NCBI GenBank assembly: GCA_029057985.1
Contig: JAIDYR010000045.1
Span: 1-49,166, forward strand
DNA length: 49,166 nt
Origin: Muribaculaceae bacterium
GTDB taxonomy: Bacteria; Bacteroidota; Bacteroidia; Bacteroidales; Muribaculaceae
Direction: 5' to 3'
The notes below the pieces were generated by a model that worked only from the letters and a program-made list of their open reading frames with translations, was not told where the DNA came from and searched no databases. Within the stretch, counting starts at the first letter, position 1. Every line of letters begins with the position of its first letter. Shown one piece after another: positions 15,715-24,752 of this stretch. A program made the translations under genes and the position numbers.

Positions 15715-17904
15715 ATGAAAATTAAATCTACCATAATTAAATCTGTTTTACTGCGTGCCGGCATGTTTGCCGGCATATTATCCCTCGGCCTTACGCCCTC
15801 CTTAGCGCAAGAGAGCACCGACGGAGAGCCCCAACCCTGGACCGGAGATGTCTACCGCATCTCTCCTGAAGAACTCGATGAGAACATTGCCTTTCTTGAT
15901 TCCGTAGGCGGAAAGATACTATTCAGCAGAGATGATCTCTATCTGATTATTCTCCCTCAATCTGCGTTTGATCAGCCGCAGGCTCTCAATAATGGCCCGC
16001 GTGGCGTAAAAAGAAAATATCCGAATCTCAAGCCTTTAAAAACACCGAAGCTAAAGGCTGTCACCACCATGGAGGCTGCTCGCTTTGCTAAAGATGCCAA
16101 CTTCATCTATGAAGGTATCGGACTCCCCGGCAGTTTTGACGGAAGCGGGGTAGTAGTGGGGTTCTCGGATGTCGGGTTTGACGCATGCCATTCCAACTTC
16201 CTTACCATGGACGGCTCAGAAAGTCGCGTGCGCCGCTTTGTTCATTACGAACTTGGCGAAGGACGCATCGACCGACTTGAAACTCCTGAGGAGATTTCAG
16301 CTTATCGCACTGACTACGCACCACAGACCCATGCTACCCACGTAGCCGGAATTCTGGCCGGCCGTGGTGCCGACGGCAAATACATGGGAATGGCTCCCGG
16401 AGCTGATATAGTAGCCACTACGTCGGACCTTTACGATGTGGTTATTCTGGCCGGTATTGAAGAAGTCATAGCCTATGCCAAGAGTGTCGGTAAACCGGCC
16501 GTAATTAATATCTCGATAGGAAGTTACGGGGGACCGCACGACGGCACTTCGCTATTCTGCCAATATCTTGATAAATGTGCCGAGGATGCGATAATCTGTA
16601 TCTCTACCGGCAACGAAGGCAATACTTCCAATCATATAGGGCATACCTTTACATCGGCCGACGATAAAATAGAATTCCGATGGTCAGACAAGCAATGGGC
16701 ATATCTCGATGTTAAGGGTTATACAGAAATGTATTCTGAGGATGATTCTCCGCTCAAGGTCGGCCTTTATCTTACCCGCCACAATTCCAATGCCGATCGT
16801 CCTTATAAGGGTCCTATGGTAGATCTGGCTGAAGATCCGGAGTGGGTGCTTACTTCCGACCCCGCTCTTGCCGAAGCCGATCCGCGATTCCATTATGACG
16901 AGACCTACGCAAAGTATTTTGACGGAGAGGTCTATATTCAGGGAGGCATCGATCCCAATAACGGCAGATTTTATGCCCGGATAAGTTATGATACTGAGAC
17001 TGAAGAATATGCAAGTCCGACTCAGCCGTGGGGAAAATACCAGTTTGGCGGGTATGTGCAAGGCGTCGCGGGGAAGAGAGTCGACATGTTTGGCGATGGC
17101 AGTCGCTCAAGCTTCATCAGTAATCAGGGCAAGCCGCGCCCTGACTCCGATATGTCGATATCCGATCTGGCAACCGGCAAAAATGTGATATCGGTCGGTG
17201 CGTATTGGGCGAGGGAGTCTCTGGAGATGATGAACGGCAATAAATGGTATGGCGGTACCCCGATGACAATATGTGACTTCACGAGCTATGGTACTCTCAT
17301 TGACGGTCGCGTTACACCTATGACCAATGCTCCCGGTTCTCCTATTGCATCCTCCTACAGCGGGCCTAACGTCGCTCTCTCATCTCCCGATTATTGCGTA
17401 TATGAATTCGATGGTCACTACTGGGGACCGGACGGCGGCACGTCGATGTCTACTCCCTACGTAGCCGGAGTTATTGCAACATGGCTTCAGGCGCACCCTA
17501 CAATGACATCTAAGGAGGCTCAGGAATTGATTATAAAGACTAATGATACTGAAAACTATCCTCTTGAAGCCAATCCCCGCCATGGCCTCGGAGTCTTCGA
17601 ACCCTATATCGGACTTAAAGAACTCGTGGCGCGTGGCTATACGGATGTAGAGACCGTGCTTGCGCAATCAGTATTCGCAAAATACTCCGGTGGAGTGCTT
17701 CACATCAACAATCCCGATGCCAGGGATCTGCGCATAGATGTGTATTCTGTCGATGGCAGTCGAATTTCCGGCCTGACACCCGGAAATCCGGAAGTGCTGA
17801 CGCTAAGGCGCGAAGAGCTATGTCCGTCTGTTGACTCCGGGATTGCACTCTGTCGTATTTCCGCACCCGGCACATCAGCCCAACTTCTCAAAATAACTCT
17901 ATAA
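15715..17904 (+). CDS. Secreted subtilisin-like serine protease (S8) with T9SS-type sorting tail
   Basis: A 729-residue S8 peptidase. A signal peptide ends near TPSLAQ (31-32). The catalytic triad is D152 (GFSDVGFD), H206 (QTHATHVAG, with alanine where GTH is usual) and S577 (GGTSMSTPYVAG); the oxyanion asparagine is N300 (ISTGNEG). Between H and S lies a long insert (about 310-480), larger than in plain subtilisins, rich in tyrosine and acidic residues. The tail from about 660 (LHINNPDARDLRIDVYSVDGSRISG...ALCRISAPGTSAQLLKITL) resembles a T9SS type A sorting domain. It lies 63 bases after the helicase gene and shares a leader motif with it; no promoter box was seen. Confidence 0.88.
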   Translation: MKIKSTIIKSVLLRAGMFAGILSLGLTPSLAQESTDGEPQPWTGDVYRISPEELDENIAFLDSVGGKILFSRDDLYLIILPQSAFDQPQALNNGPRGVKRKYPNLKPLKTPKLKAVTTMEAARFAKDANFIYEGIGLPGSFDGSGVVVGFSDVGFDACHSNFLTMDGSESRVRRFVHYELGEGRIDRLETPEEISAYRTDYAPQTHATHVAGILAGRGADGKYMGMAPGADIVATTSDLYDVVILAGIEEVIAYAKSVGKPAVINISIGSYGGPHDGTSLFCQYLDKCAEDAIICISTGNEGNTSNHIGHTFTSADDKIEFRWSDKQWAYLDVKGYTEMYSEDDSPLKVGLYLTRHNSNADRPYKGPMVDLAEDPEWVLTSDPALAEADPRFHYDETYAKYFDGEVYIQGGIDPNNGRFYARISYDTETEEYASPTQPWGKYQFGGYVQGVAGKRVDMFGDGSRSSFISNQGKPRPDSDMSISDLATGKNVISVGAYWARESLEMMNGNKWYGGTPMTICDFTSYGTLIDGRVTPMTNAPGSPIASSYSGPNVALSSPDYCVYEFDGHYWGPDGGTSMSTPYVAGVIATWLQAHPTMTSKEAQELIIKTNDTENYPLEANPRHGLGVFEPYIGLKELVARGYTDVETVLAQSVFAKYSGGVLHINNPDARDLRIDVYSVDGSRISGLTPGNPEVLTLRREELCPSVDSGIALCRISAPGTSAQLLKITL

Positions 17905-17996
17905 TCCAAGGATCTGGAAGTTTAAACTATCCCACATATACATAATTCCCAACAATCGAAAATTATGTAGTCAACTCAGTTAGCGAAGTTGAAGAA

Positions 17997-18938
17997 TTGA
18001 TAAATACAAATAAAATAAAAGGTCGCTTTGCCCCGTCGCCCTCGGGAAGGATGCATTTAGGTAATGTCTGCGCCGCCCTGCTCTCATGGTATAGCGCCAA
18101 GAGCCGGGGTGGCGACTGGCTTTTGCGCATCGAAGATCTCGATCCCCAGCGCTCACGCCGGGAATATGCCCGTCAGATTGAAGATGATCTGATCCGGCTC
18201 GGGCTTGAATGGGATGAGGGAGGCATTGAGGGACGTGGCAACGCAGGCCCATACGTGCAGAGCGAGCGCGGGGAAATATACGAAGAAGCGCTTCGAAGGC
18301 TCGCTGAACTCGGATTGACCTATCCATGCTATTGCACCCGGGCTGACATAATGGCAACTCAGGCCCCTCATCAGAGCGACGGGCGCATCGTGTATTCAGG
18401 TAAATGCCGTCCTAAGGACTTTGAGATTGGTTTGCAATCAAGGACGGGGCAAAAAGCTGCAGATTCAGAGGATTTGACGTTGCGGTCATCGGAACGCCGA
18501 CCTTCGACGCGGATAATGGTCAAGGATGAGGATATATGTTTTGTCGACAGAATCTGCGGAGCCCGGAGGGTGAATCTCGCAGAGCATTGCGGTGACTTTG
18601 TCGTGAGAAGAGCCGACGGCGCCTGGGCATATCAGTTGGCTGTTGTTGTCGACGATGCCCTGATGGGAGTGACGGAGGTGGTCAGAGGAGAGGATCTTCT
18701 TCTTTCATCCGCCCAGCAGATTTATCTTTATCGTCTTCTCGGCTATCAACCCCCTGAATTTGCACATTTCCCGCTTATAGTCAATTCCGCAGGTCAGCGC
18801 CTTTCCAAGAGGGATAAGTCGCAGAGCCTCGAATATCTCTTCCGTCATTTTTCACCGGAGGAGATCATCGGCCAAGCCGCCATGCTGACCGGACTCCGGA
18901 GAGATGCAACGCCGTTGAAGCCCGAGGATTTGTTGTAG
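17997..18938 (+). CDS. gluQ: Glutamyl-Q tRNA(Asp) synthetase
   Basis: A 313-residue truncated class I synthetase that transfers glutamate to queuosine at the anticodon wobble base of tRNA-Asp. It has the HIGH-type signature FAPSPSGRMHLGN (11-23), LLRIEDLDPQRSR, a zinc-site-like CYCTRADI...SGKC, and the KMSKS-type loop QRLSKRDKSQS, and lacks the anticodon-binding domain of GltX. No ATG fits: the start is taken as TTG at 17997, and the frame is open further upstream, so the exact N-terminus is uncertain. A 92-base gap separates it from the protease gene. Confidence 0.9.
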   Translation: MINTNKIKGRFAPSPSGRMHLGNVCAALLSWYSAKSRGGDWLLRIEDLDPQRSRREYARQIEDDLIRLGLEWDEGGIEGRGNAGPYVQSERGEIYEEALRRLAELGLTYPCYCTRADIMATQAPHQSDGRIVYSGKCRPKDFEIGLQSRTGQKAADSEDLTLRSSERRPSTRIMVKDEDICFVDRICGARRVNLAEHCGDFVVRRADGAWAYQLAVVVDDALMGVTEVVRGEDLLLSSAQQIYLYRLLGYQPPEFAHFPLIVNSAGQRLSKRDKSQSLEYLFRHFSPEEIIGQAAMLTGLRRDATPLKPEDLL

Positions 18939-19014
18939 AGAGAAGAGAGAACAAAACATACCGAATGAGTGTTATACGGATAAATTAGAGTAAATACTTA
19001 AAATATTATTGAAA

Positions 19015-19449
19015 ATGAAAAAGTTACTCCTCACGCTTATATTAGCTGTCACATTCGGTGGCGTTGCCTTTGCCGATACCTACTCTCATAGTGATGCGGT
19101 TTTGCCGGAAGCGGCCAAGTCTGTAATAAAGAAAAATTTCAAGGCTGACGTATCTGTAGTCAAGATTGATAAAAACCTCGGCCGGGTGAGTGAATATGAA
19201 GTCATTCTGAAAGATGGATCGGAGGTGACGTTCGATTCAAAAGGTAACTGGAAGGATGTAGAGGTTGCAGCTGATAAATCCGTGCCGTCAAGTTTCTTAC
19301 TGAAACCCATCCAGGAATATGTCAAGAAGAATCATCCCGGTCAGAATATTGTAGGTGTAGAGAAAGAGCATAACAAGATCGAGGTGACCCTTGCTAATGG
19401 CGTAGAGATGAAATTCGACGCCGCCGGTAAATTCTTGAAGTACGACTAA
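19015..19449 (+). CDS. Secreted PepSY-like (DUF2874) protein, 144 aa
   Basis: A signal peptide (MKKLLLTLILAVTFGGVAFA) is followed by two PepSY-like halves: AAKSVIKKNFKADVSVVKID...YEVILKDGSEVTFDSKGNW and QEYVKKNHPGQNIVGVEKE...IEVTLANGVEMKFDAAGKFLKYD. This duplicated pattern is the DUF2874 family, common in the Bacteroidales periplasm; BLIP-like inhibitor or folding roles have been proposed, none proven. A TTG at 19009 would add two residues; the ATG at 19015 gives the better signal peptide. Confidence 0.85.
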   Translation: MKKLLLTLILAVTFGGVAFADTYSHSDAVLPEAAKSVIKKNFKADVSVVKIDKNLGRVSEYEVILKDGSEVTFDSKGNWKDVEVAADKSVPSSFLLKPIQEYVKKNHPGQNIVGVEKEHNKIEVTLANGVEMKFDAAGKFLKYD

Positions 19450-19460
19450 TCGCGCTCTTG

Positions 19461-20336
19461 ATGGGACGCAAAGCCAAACCATTACAAGAGCAAGTGGCGC
19501 TTCTGCAGAAGCGCGGAATGATTATTGCCGAGCCTGAAAAGGCCCGGCAAATTTTGCTTGAGATAGGGTGGTATAGAATGAGCTTTTATTGGTTTCCGTT
19601 CGAGACCCGGTATCCCGACCGGATGAATCCTACCCATCAGTTCAAACCGGGCACCCGTTTTGAAGATGCTTTGCTCCTCTACGCATTTGATTTCAATCTC
19701 CGCCATGCTCTCCTGAAGCCACTCGAACGCATAGAGACTGCATTCCGCACATATCTGATATATCACGTCTCATCACGCTATCCGGATCGCCCCGAATGGT
19801 TTGCCGATCCTAAAGTCGTATCGGCTGCTCATGCGCGCAATTTCGACAGGTCGATATATTCCGTCTTGCGCAGGACGCAACCTGAAATCGAGCTTCATCA
19901 CCGTCGTTTCCCACGCGACCGCTACGCGCCCGCATGGAAGACGCTGGAGTTTATGACCTTCGGAGCATTATGGACACTTTATCTATCTCTGAACTCTGAT
20001 TCGCTGCGTTTGGACGTGGCGCGACATTTCGGAGTCCATAATCCTGAGGTCTTCAATAACTATATGGATATAGTGAGAGACCTTCGCAACTATTGTGCTC
20101 ACGGCAATATCCTCTATTCATTCAAGCCCGGCAGGATATTAAGAGGACCTGTCAATGGCGGGAAATGCGAACCACCCCGCAACTTACGCGGAGCGCTGAT
20201 GGTAGTAGATCATTTTCTCGGGATCGTCTCCGAACGACTGAGGAAAGAATTGGCCGACGAAACGTCGCGTCTGATAGAACAATTCAGCAAATCGCGCGGC
20301 ACAGCACGGCTCCTCTCCGGCATCTTCAAAACGTAA
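19461..20336 (+). CDS. Abi_2 (AbiD/AbiF) family protein with HEPN motif
   Basis: A 291-residue member of the Abi_2 family, related to the lactococcal AbiD/AbiF phage-abortive proteins. Family features are the N-terminal LLQKRGMIIAEPEKARQILLEIGWYRMSFYWFPF, the middle FDFNLRHALLKPLERIETAFRTYLIYHVS and the HEPN RNase motif RDLRNYCAHGN (R-x4-H). HEPN proteins of this kind usually act as ribonucleases against phage or as toxins. It begins 11 bases after the PepSY-like gene in the same direction, so it may be co-transcribed with a housekeeping gene, and no antitoxin is visible. TTG at 19458 is an alternative start. Confidence 0.82.
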   Translation: MGRKAKPLQEQVALLQKRGMIIAEPEKARQILLEIGWYRMSFYWFPFETRYPDRMNPTHQFKPGTRFEDALLLYAFDFNLRHALLKPLERIETAFRTYLIYHVSSRYPDRPEWFADPKVVSAAHARNFDRSIYSVLRRTQPEIELHHRRFPRDRYAPAWKTLEFMTFGALWTLYLSLNSDSLRLDVARHFGVHNPEVFNNYMDIVRDLRNYCAHGNILYSFKPGRILRGPVNGGKCEPPRNLRGALMVVDHFLGIVSERLRKELADETSRLIEQFSKSRGTARLLSGIFKT

Positions 20337-20396
20337 ATAATGACCGGGCGCAATGCGCCGATATAAAACTTAAGTTATTCAGAATAGACTGCATAT

Positions 20397-20428
20397 TTTG
20401 CATAATTGGCTAAAAAATTGTATCTTTG
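20397..20428 (+). promoter_or_regulatory. Promoter of the GH31 gene
   Basis: TTTG (20397-20400), a 20-base spacer and TATCTTTG (20421-20428): an exact consensus. The leader of about 90 bases contains a perfect 6-bp stem, GTCGCG (20453-20458) with CGCGAC (20469-20474). Confidence 0.8.
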
Positions 20429-20520
20429 CGGAAAGGTAGAGATTGATATGGGGTCGCGTGAATCGATCCGCGACAATATAGCTTAACTAAATAATAACTA
20501 AATTCTTACTAATCAATTAC

Positions 20521-23500
20521 ATGAAATTCTCACAACTGTTGAGTGTAATTACTCCGCGTTGCCTTTTGGCAGCAGGGGCGTTCATGCTCATGGCAGGTAA
20601 TATGGTTGAGGCAGACGCTACGGTCATCTATATGCCCCATAACCTGCCCGGAGAGAGCGATTGGACTTTCGATCATCCGATGACGCCATCGGAGACCGAA
20701 CCTAACACTTGGACAACTACTCTTGCTCTCCACAATTGTCAACCCGGTACTGCACCTGACACTTCCGCATGGTTCACCTTCTATAATATTCCCGTTACAG
20801 GTTGGGGAGCTACAAGCAATCGGTTTGGAGGTGAAGCGAATCAATTGGAGACGACCTCCGGGACTGTATATACGGCTACTATCAATAATGATAACTGCTT
20901 TGTCATTAATCGAGACGGAACATACGAAATAACTTTCAAACTCGCCGATGACGAAAAATCGGCTGCCATAACATTCAATCGTATAGGGGATTATAACGAG
21001 GAACTGGACCCTTTACTTCCTCCGGTTAATCCCCCTGTGATAGATCCTACGGGTAAGTCCTACTGTTACTTCTATAACTCTGCTAACTGGTCAGAGGTTA
21101 AAATATGGGCTTGGGATGACAGTAGAAACTATACCGGAGGCACCTGGCCCGGCGTGGATATGACGCTTAATGGGGATGGTTTCTATTATTGGGAAACAAC
21201 AGAAGGTACGCCCAAACAGATAATTATTTCTAATGGTGAAGGAGTTAAAGCCGGTGGCGATCTTGATTTCGTAAATGGAGCGTACTATAAAGTCGACGGA
21301 AACTATCAAATGGATCCTCCTGAAATCGTCACTCCTCCGATTATTGATCCGGATGATCCGGAAGATCCTTCCGGTAACTTTGAAAATGGAAAGTTTATCC
21401 CCAAGGAGTCAGATGCCAATTATTCCACTTATTTTCCGACTGACAAAGAATACGTATTTTTCGTAAATGAAGATAATTGGGATCCATATCTATATGCCTG
21501 GATAAAAGATACCGAAATCAAAGCCTCTGCTTCTTGGCCCGGTGATCAGATGAAACGTTATAAAGGGAATGTCTACATTTGGCAGAACAATTCGGAGATC
21601 ACTGCCTCCATGCTCATCATAAGCAACAATGGGGGTACAAAAGCGGGGAATAAAGATCTTGATTTCTATAACCATGCGACCTACTATAAAGATGGCAGTC
21701 ATAAAGGGGGAACTATCGTTCTTCCTCCTCAACCTTCCGACAATGCAGGGGCGGTCACTGACTGGAAACTTGAGAATGGCGTCGTAGAGATGATCTGCGA
21801 GAAAGCTTCTATCTTTATTACTCCGTATTCAGATAAGATTGTCAAAGTATTCACTTTGCCCGCGGGTTCGACTGCTCAGGAGCGAAAATCGATCACTGTA
21901 GTTGCCGAGCCGGATCCGTCGTTGTCGATTGACGTTGTGGAGCACACCTCAAACTATGTAATATCTGTAAATGGCACTGCTATACAGATTGCCGTAGAGA
22001 AGGCCACAGGCCTCCTCTCATTCTCGGAAACGACTTCAGCAGGACCCACCCAGAAGCTCTCTGAATATCGCTATCTTGATAACGTCACTCATACCGTATC
22101 CCTTATTGCGCCGGAAGAGGATGTCGCATTCTATGGAGGTGGTCCGAGCAGTAGAGCGGGATCTATTAAGAATCAGACTATTATAATGAATAATAAGCAG
22201 AAGTGGGGATGGAATGCTGATTATAACGGCGAGCATAATATCGAGATCCCTTTCGTAGTCTCCACTTCAAATTATGGTGTTCTTTTCGATGATCATTACC
22301 GTTATGCAAAGATGAGTCCTTCATCCGCGGGGATCACGTATGAATCCGGATCAGCGAATCCTATAAGTTATTATTTCATCGGGGGCGAGAATATGGATGA
22401 AGTTGTCGCCAATTATACCGGCCTTACAGGACGTCAGCCTCTTCCTCCTTACTGGAGTCTGGGATATATTTCTTCAAAGTATGGTTACTATTCATTTGAT
22501 GAAGGCGACCAGGTTATTTCAAATATCAGAGCCACGCAAATTCCGCTTGACGGAATAGTATATGACCTTTATTGGCAGGGTGATGATGAATATCATCTCG
22601 GAACACTTAATTGGGGTAATCGCTTCCCCAATCCTTCAGCCAAACTATCTGAATGGAAGAATAAAGGGATTCATACGGTGCTGATTACAGAGCCATATTT
22701 TACCGATCGGTGCACCAACTGGAGCTTCCTCAAGAATAGCGGTTATTTAGCCGACTCTCATGTTTCTGATAATGATAATATGAATTGGCTTCATCCCAAC
22801 AGAGATGTAGGTCTGATAGATGCTTCGAATCCGGATGCTATGGACTGGATGTATAAGTTCTATAAAGACCGCACCAGCGAAGGAGTCGATGGATGGTGGC
22901 TCGACCTTGGAGAGCCGGAAGGCTATGATGATGATTCAGTGCATAAAGGAGGTACTCCTAACCAGGTCCACAATGAATTCGGCCAGATATGGGTCGGTCA
23001 TATCCATGATTGCCTTACGAGAGATTTCGGAGAAATGCGCCATTTCATAATGCCGCGAGCCGGCACGTCAGGTATGCAGCGTTATTCAGCCTTTCCCTGG
23101 ACCGGAGATATCCATCGATCATGGTCAGGATTTGAAGCTCAAATCCCGTCTTTGATGAATATGTCAATGGCCGGTCTTTCCTTCGTAGGTAGTGATGTGG
23201 GCGGTTTTGCCTGTATGCCTGACGGATATACTAATGCTAAACTCTATCTGCGTTGGGTGCAATTCGGAGCGCTTTCTCCAATGTTGCGTACTCACTCCAA
23301 ATTTTCACCCGAGCCGTACCATGATGTGTATAATTCAATTTTGCCTGACGTTCGCAAAGCGATAAACCTTCGATATCGACTCTTACCATACGTATATACC
23401 CTGGCATATGAGAATTCTGCGTTCGGATTTCCAATGGCGCGACCCGCGTGTGCATTCGACCGGGATAAATACATGCTGGCAGAAAATAATGACTCTTATC

Positions 23501-24606
23501 TATGGGGGCGTGATCTTTTCGTGGCCCCGGTGCTGACAAATAATGATTCGCGTCAGATTACTTTCCCGGAGGGTGAGTGGGCAGATATGAATGATGTGCT
23601 CAAAGCGGGTACAGCCTCACCGATCGAACCTCATGTATATTCCGGCCACTCGGTTGAAAATTATTCAGCACCGCAGGACAGGATTCCGTTCTTCATGCGT
23701 AAAGGTAGTTTCATACCGATGTTTACCCAGACCAACGAGAATGCAGCTTCTCTGACTGATATGCAGTTTCAGAGCACGTCTGATCTCAATTATAATGATC
23801 TGACTGTCTATCATTACCTTTCGGCGGATACCGACGGTGACCATACGAGCATAATGTATCAGGATGACCGTTCTTCGCGCTCTTCTCTGGAGACCGGGAA
23901 ATATCTAATCACTAAATTCACAAGTCATTATGTAGGTGGTGAAGGAGGGAGCGAAGGTCAGCTCTATAATATCACTATCAGTCAGGAGGGCGACGAAAGC
24001 GTAGCCGATGAGACCCGTACTATACATTTCTATTGCTTCGGTTATGATGGGTCGGATATTCATGGCCTTATGGTAAATCTGCCGGAATCCGAGCCGCAGG
24101 AACCTCAGCCTCAGGAAGCGAGAGCCCGCAGGCAGCCCGGAATTTCCACTCTGGCCGATGATGAGGATGATGTAGTGGAAAGATTCCAACAATACGTGAA
24201 ACCTTCGCTTCAGGAGGCTCAGCAATCGGATGGGCATGCTATCTATCATGATAAAGACCACAACATGCTTTACGTTAAAGCTGCGAATATCCCGACCAAG
24301 GGAGATATCCTTCTCGAAATGGGTTCGATACCGACCGCTATCACAGACGTAATGACTTCCGGCGTAACTATCAGCTACGTTGCAGGGCAGTTGAATTACT
24401 CTGTCGGCAATCATGCCAAGGAAGCTGTTATTGAGATCTATTCCGCTGATGGCCGACTTCTGTCAACTGTCACTCCGACAGTATTTGATGGCCACGTCAA
24501 CTCTGTCGAGGCTCCGGACGCCGACGGCTTCTGTATAGCCCGACTCACAGCCCGAGACGCTTACGGCAATGTCAAGACTGCCACTTGCAAATACTTCGTC
24601 AGATAA
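20521..24606 (+). CDS. Secreted GH31 alpha-glucosidase with two CBM26-like modules and T9SS-type tail
   Basis: A 1361-residue secreted glycosidase. Signal peptide about 1-33. An N-terminal beta domain (35-155) is followed by two CBM26-like starch-binding modules (about 180-257 and 310-391; each has a W/Y-rich core with SWPG or TWPG and ends LDF-N-A-YYK). A GH31 N-terminal galactose-mutarotase-like domain (about 415-640) precedes the barrel: the nucleophile is D795 in WWLDLGEPE and the likely acid/base D863 in WTGDIHRSW; GSDVGGF is also present. The C-terminus is a sorting-type tail (IEIYSADGRLLSTV...GFCIARLTARDAYGNVKTATCKYFVR). It probably degrades alpha-glucan at the cell surface. Confidence 0.88.
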   Translation: MKFSQLLSVITPRCLLAAGAFMLMAGNMVEADATVIYMPHNLPGESDWTFDHPMTPSETEPNTWTTTLALHNCQPGTAPDTSAWFTFYNIPVTGWGATSNRFGGEANQLETTSGTVYTATINNDNCFVINRDGTYEITFKLADDEKSAAITFNRIGDYNEELDPLLPPVNPPVIDPTGKSYCYFYNSANWSEVKIWAWDDSRNYTGGTWPGVDMTLNGDGFYYWETTEGTPKQIIISNGEGVKAGGDLDFVNGAYYKVDGNYQMDPPEIVTPPIIDPDDPEDPSGNFENGKFIPKESDANYSTYFPTDKEYVFFVNEDNWDPYLYAWIKDTEIKASASWPGDQMKRYKGNVYIWQNNSEITASMLIISNNGGTKAGNKDLDFYNHATYYKDGSHKGGTIVLPPQPSDNAGAVTDWKLENGVVEMICEKASIFITPYSDKIVKVFTLPAGSTAQERKSITVVAEPDPSLSIDVVEHTSNYVISVNGTAIQIAVEKATGLLSFSETTSAGPTQKLSEYRYLDNVTHTVSLIAPEEDVAFYGGGPSSRAGSIKNQTIIMNNKQKWGWNADYNGEHNIEIPFVVSTSNYGVLFDDHYRYAKMSPSSAGITYESGSANPISYYFIGGENMDEVVANYTGLTGRQPLPPYWSLGYISSKYGYYSFDEGDQVISNIRATQIPLDGIVYDLYWQGDDEYHLGTLNWGNRFPNPSAKLSEWKNKGIHTVLITEPYFTDRCTNWSFLKNSGYLADSHVSDNDNMNWLHPNRDVGLIDASNPDAMDWMYKFYKDRTSEGVDGWWLDLGEPEGYDDDSVHKGGTPNQVHNEFGQIWVGHIHDCLTRDFGEMRHFIMPRAGTSGMQRYSAFPWTGDIHRSWSGFEAQIPSLMNMSMAGLSFVGSDVGGFACMPDGYTNAKLYLRWVQFGALSPMLRTHSKFSPEPYHDVYNSILPDVRKAINLRYRLLPYVYTLAYENSAFGFPMARPACAFDRDKYMLAENNDSYLWGRDLFVAPVLTNNDSRQITFPEGEWADMNDVLKAGTASPIEPHVYSGHSVENYSAPQDRIPFFMRKGSFIPMFTQTNENAASLTDMQFQSTSDLNYNDLTVYHYLSADTDGDHTSIMYQDDRSSRSSLETGKYLITKFTSHYVGGEGGSEGQLYNITISQEGDESVADETRTIHFYCFGYDGSDIHGLMVNLPESEPQEPQPQEARARRQPGISTLADDEDDVVERFQQYVKPSLQEAQQSDGHAIYHDKDHNMLYVKAANIPTKGDILLEMGSIPTAITDVMTSGVTISYVAGQLNYSVGNHAKEAVIEIYSADGRLLSTVTPTVFDGHVNSVEAPDADGFCIARLTARDAYGNVKTATCKYFVR

Positions 24607-24624
24607 TAATCTAATGATTTTAAT

Positions 24625-24668
24625 ATCCGGGCGCCGGCCATATAGGCTGACGCCCGGATTTTTATTTA
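24625..24668 (+). terminator. Terminator of the GH31 gene
   Basis: ATCCGGGCG (24625-24633) pairs with CGCCCGGAT (24651-24659), followed by TTTTTATTT. Confidence 0.85.
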
Positions 24669-24752
24669 TGAACATACGCCGCTCCCCCCACGTTTAAAAT
24701 TATGATAAGATAAAATTATGCTCAGACTATAAGAAAGTAAACTAAGCTTTTT

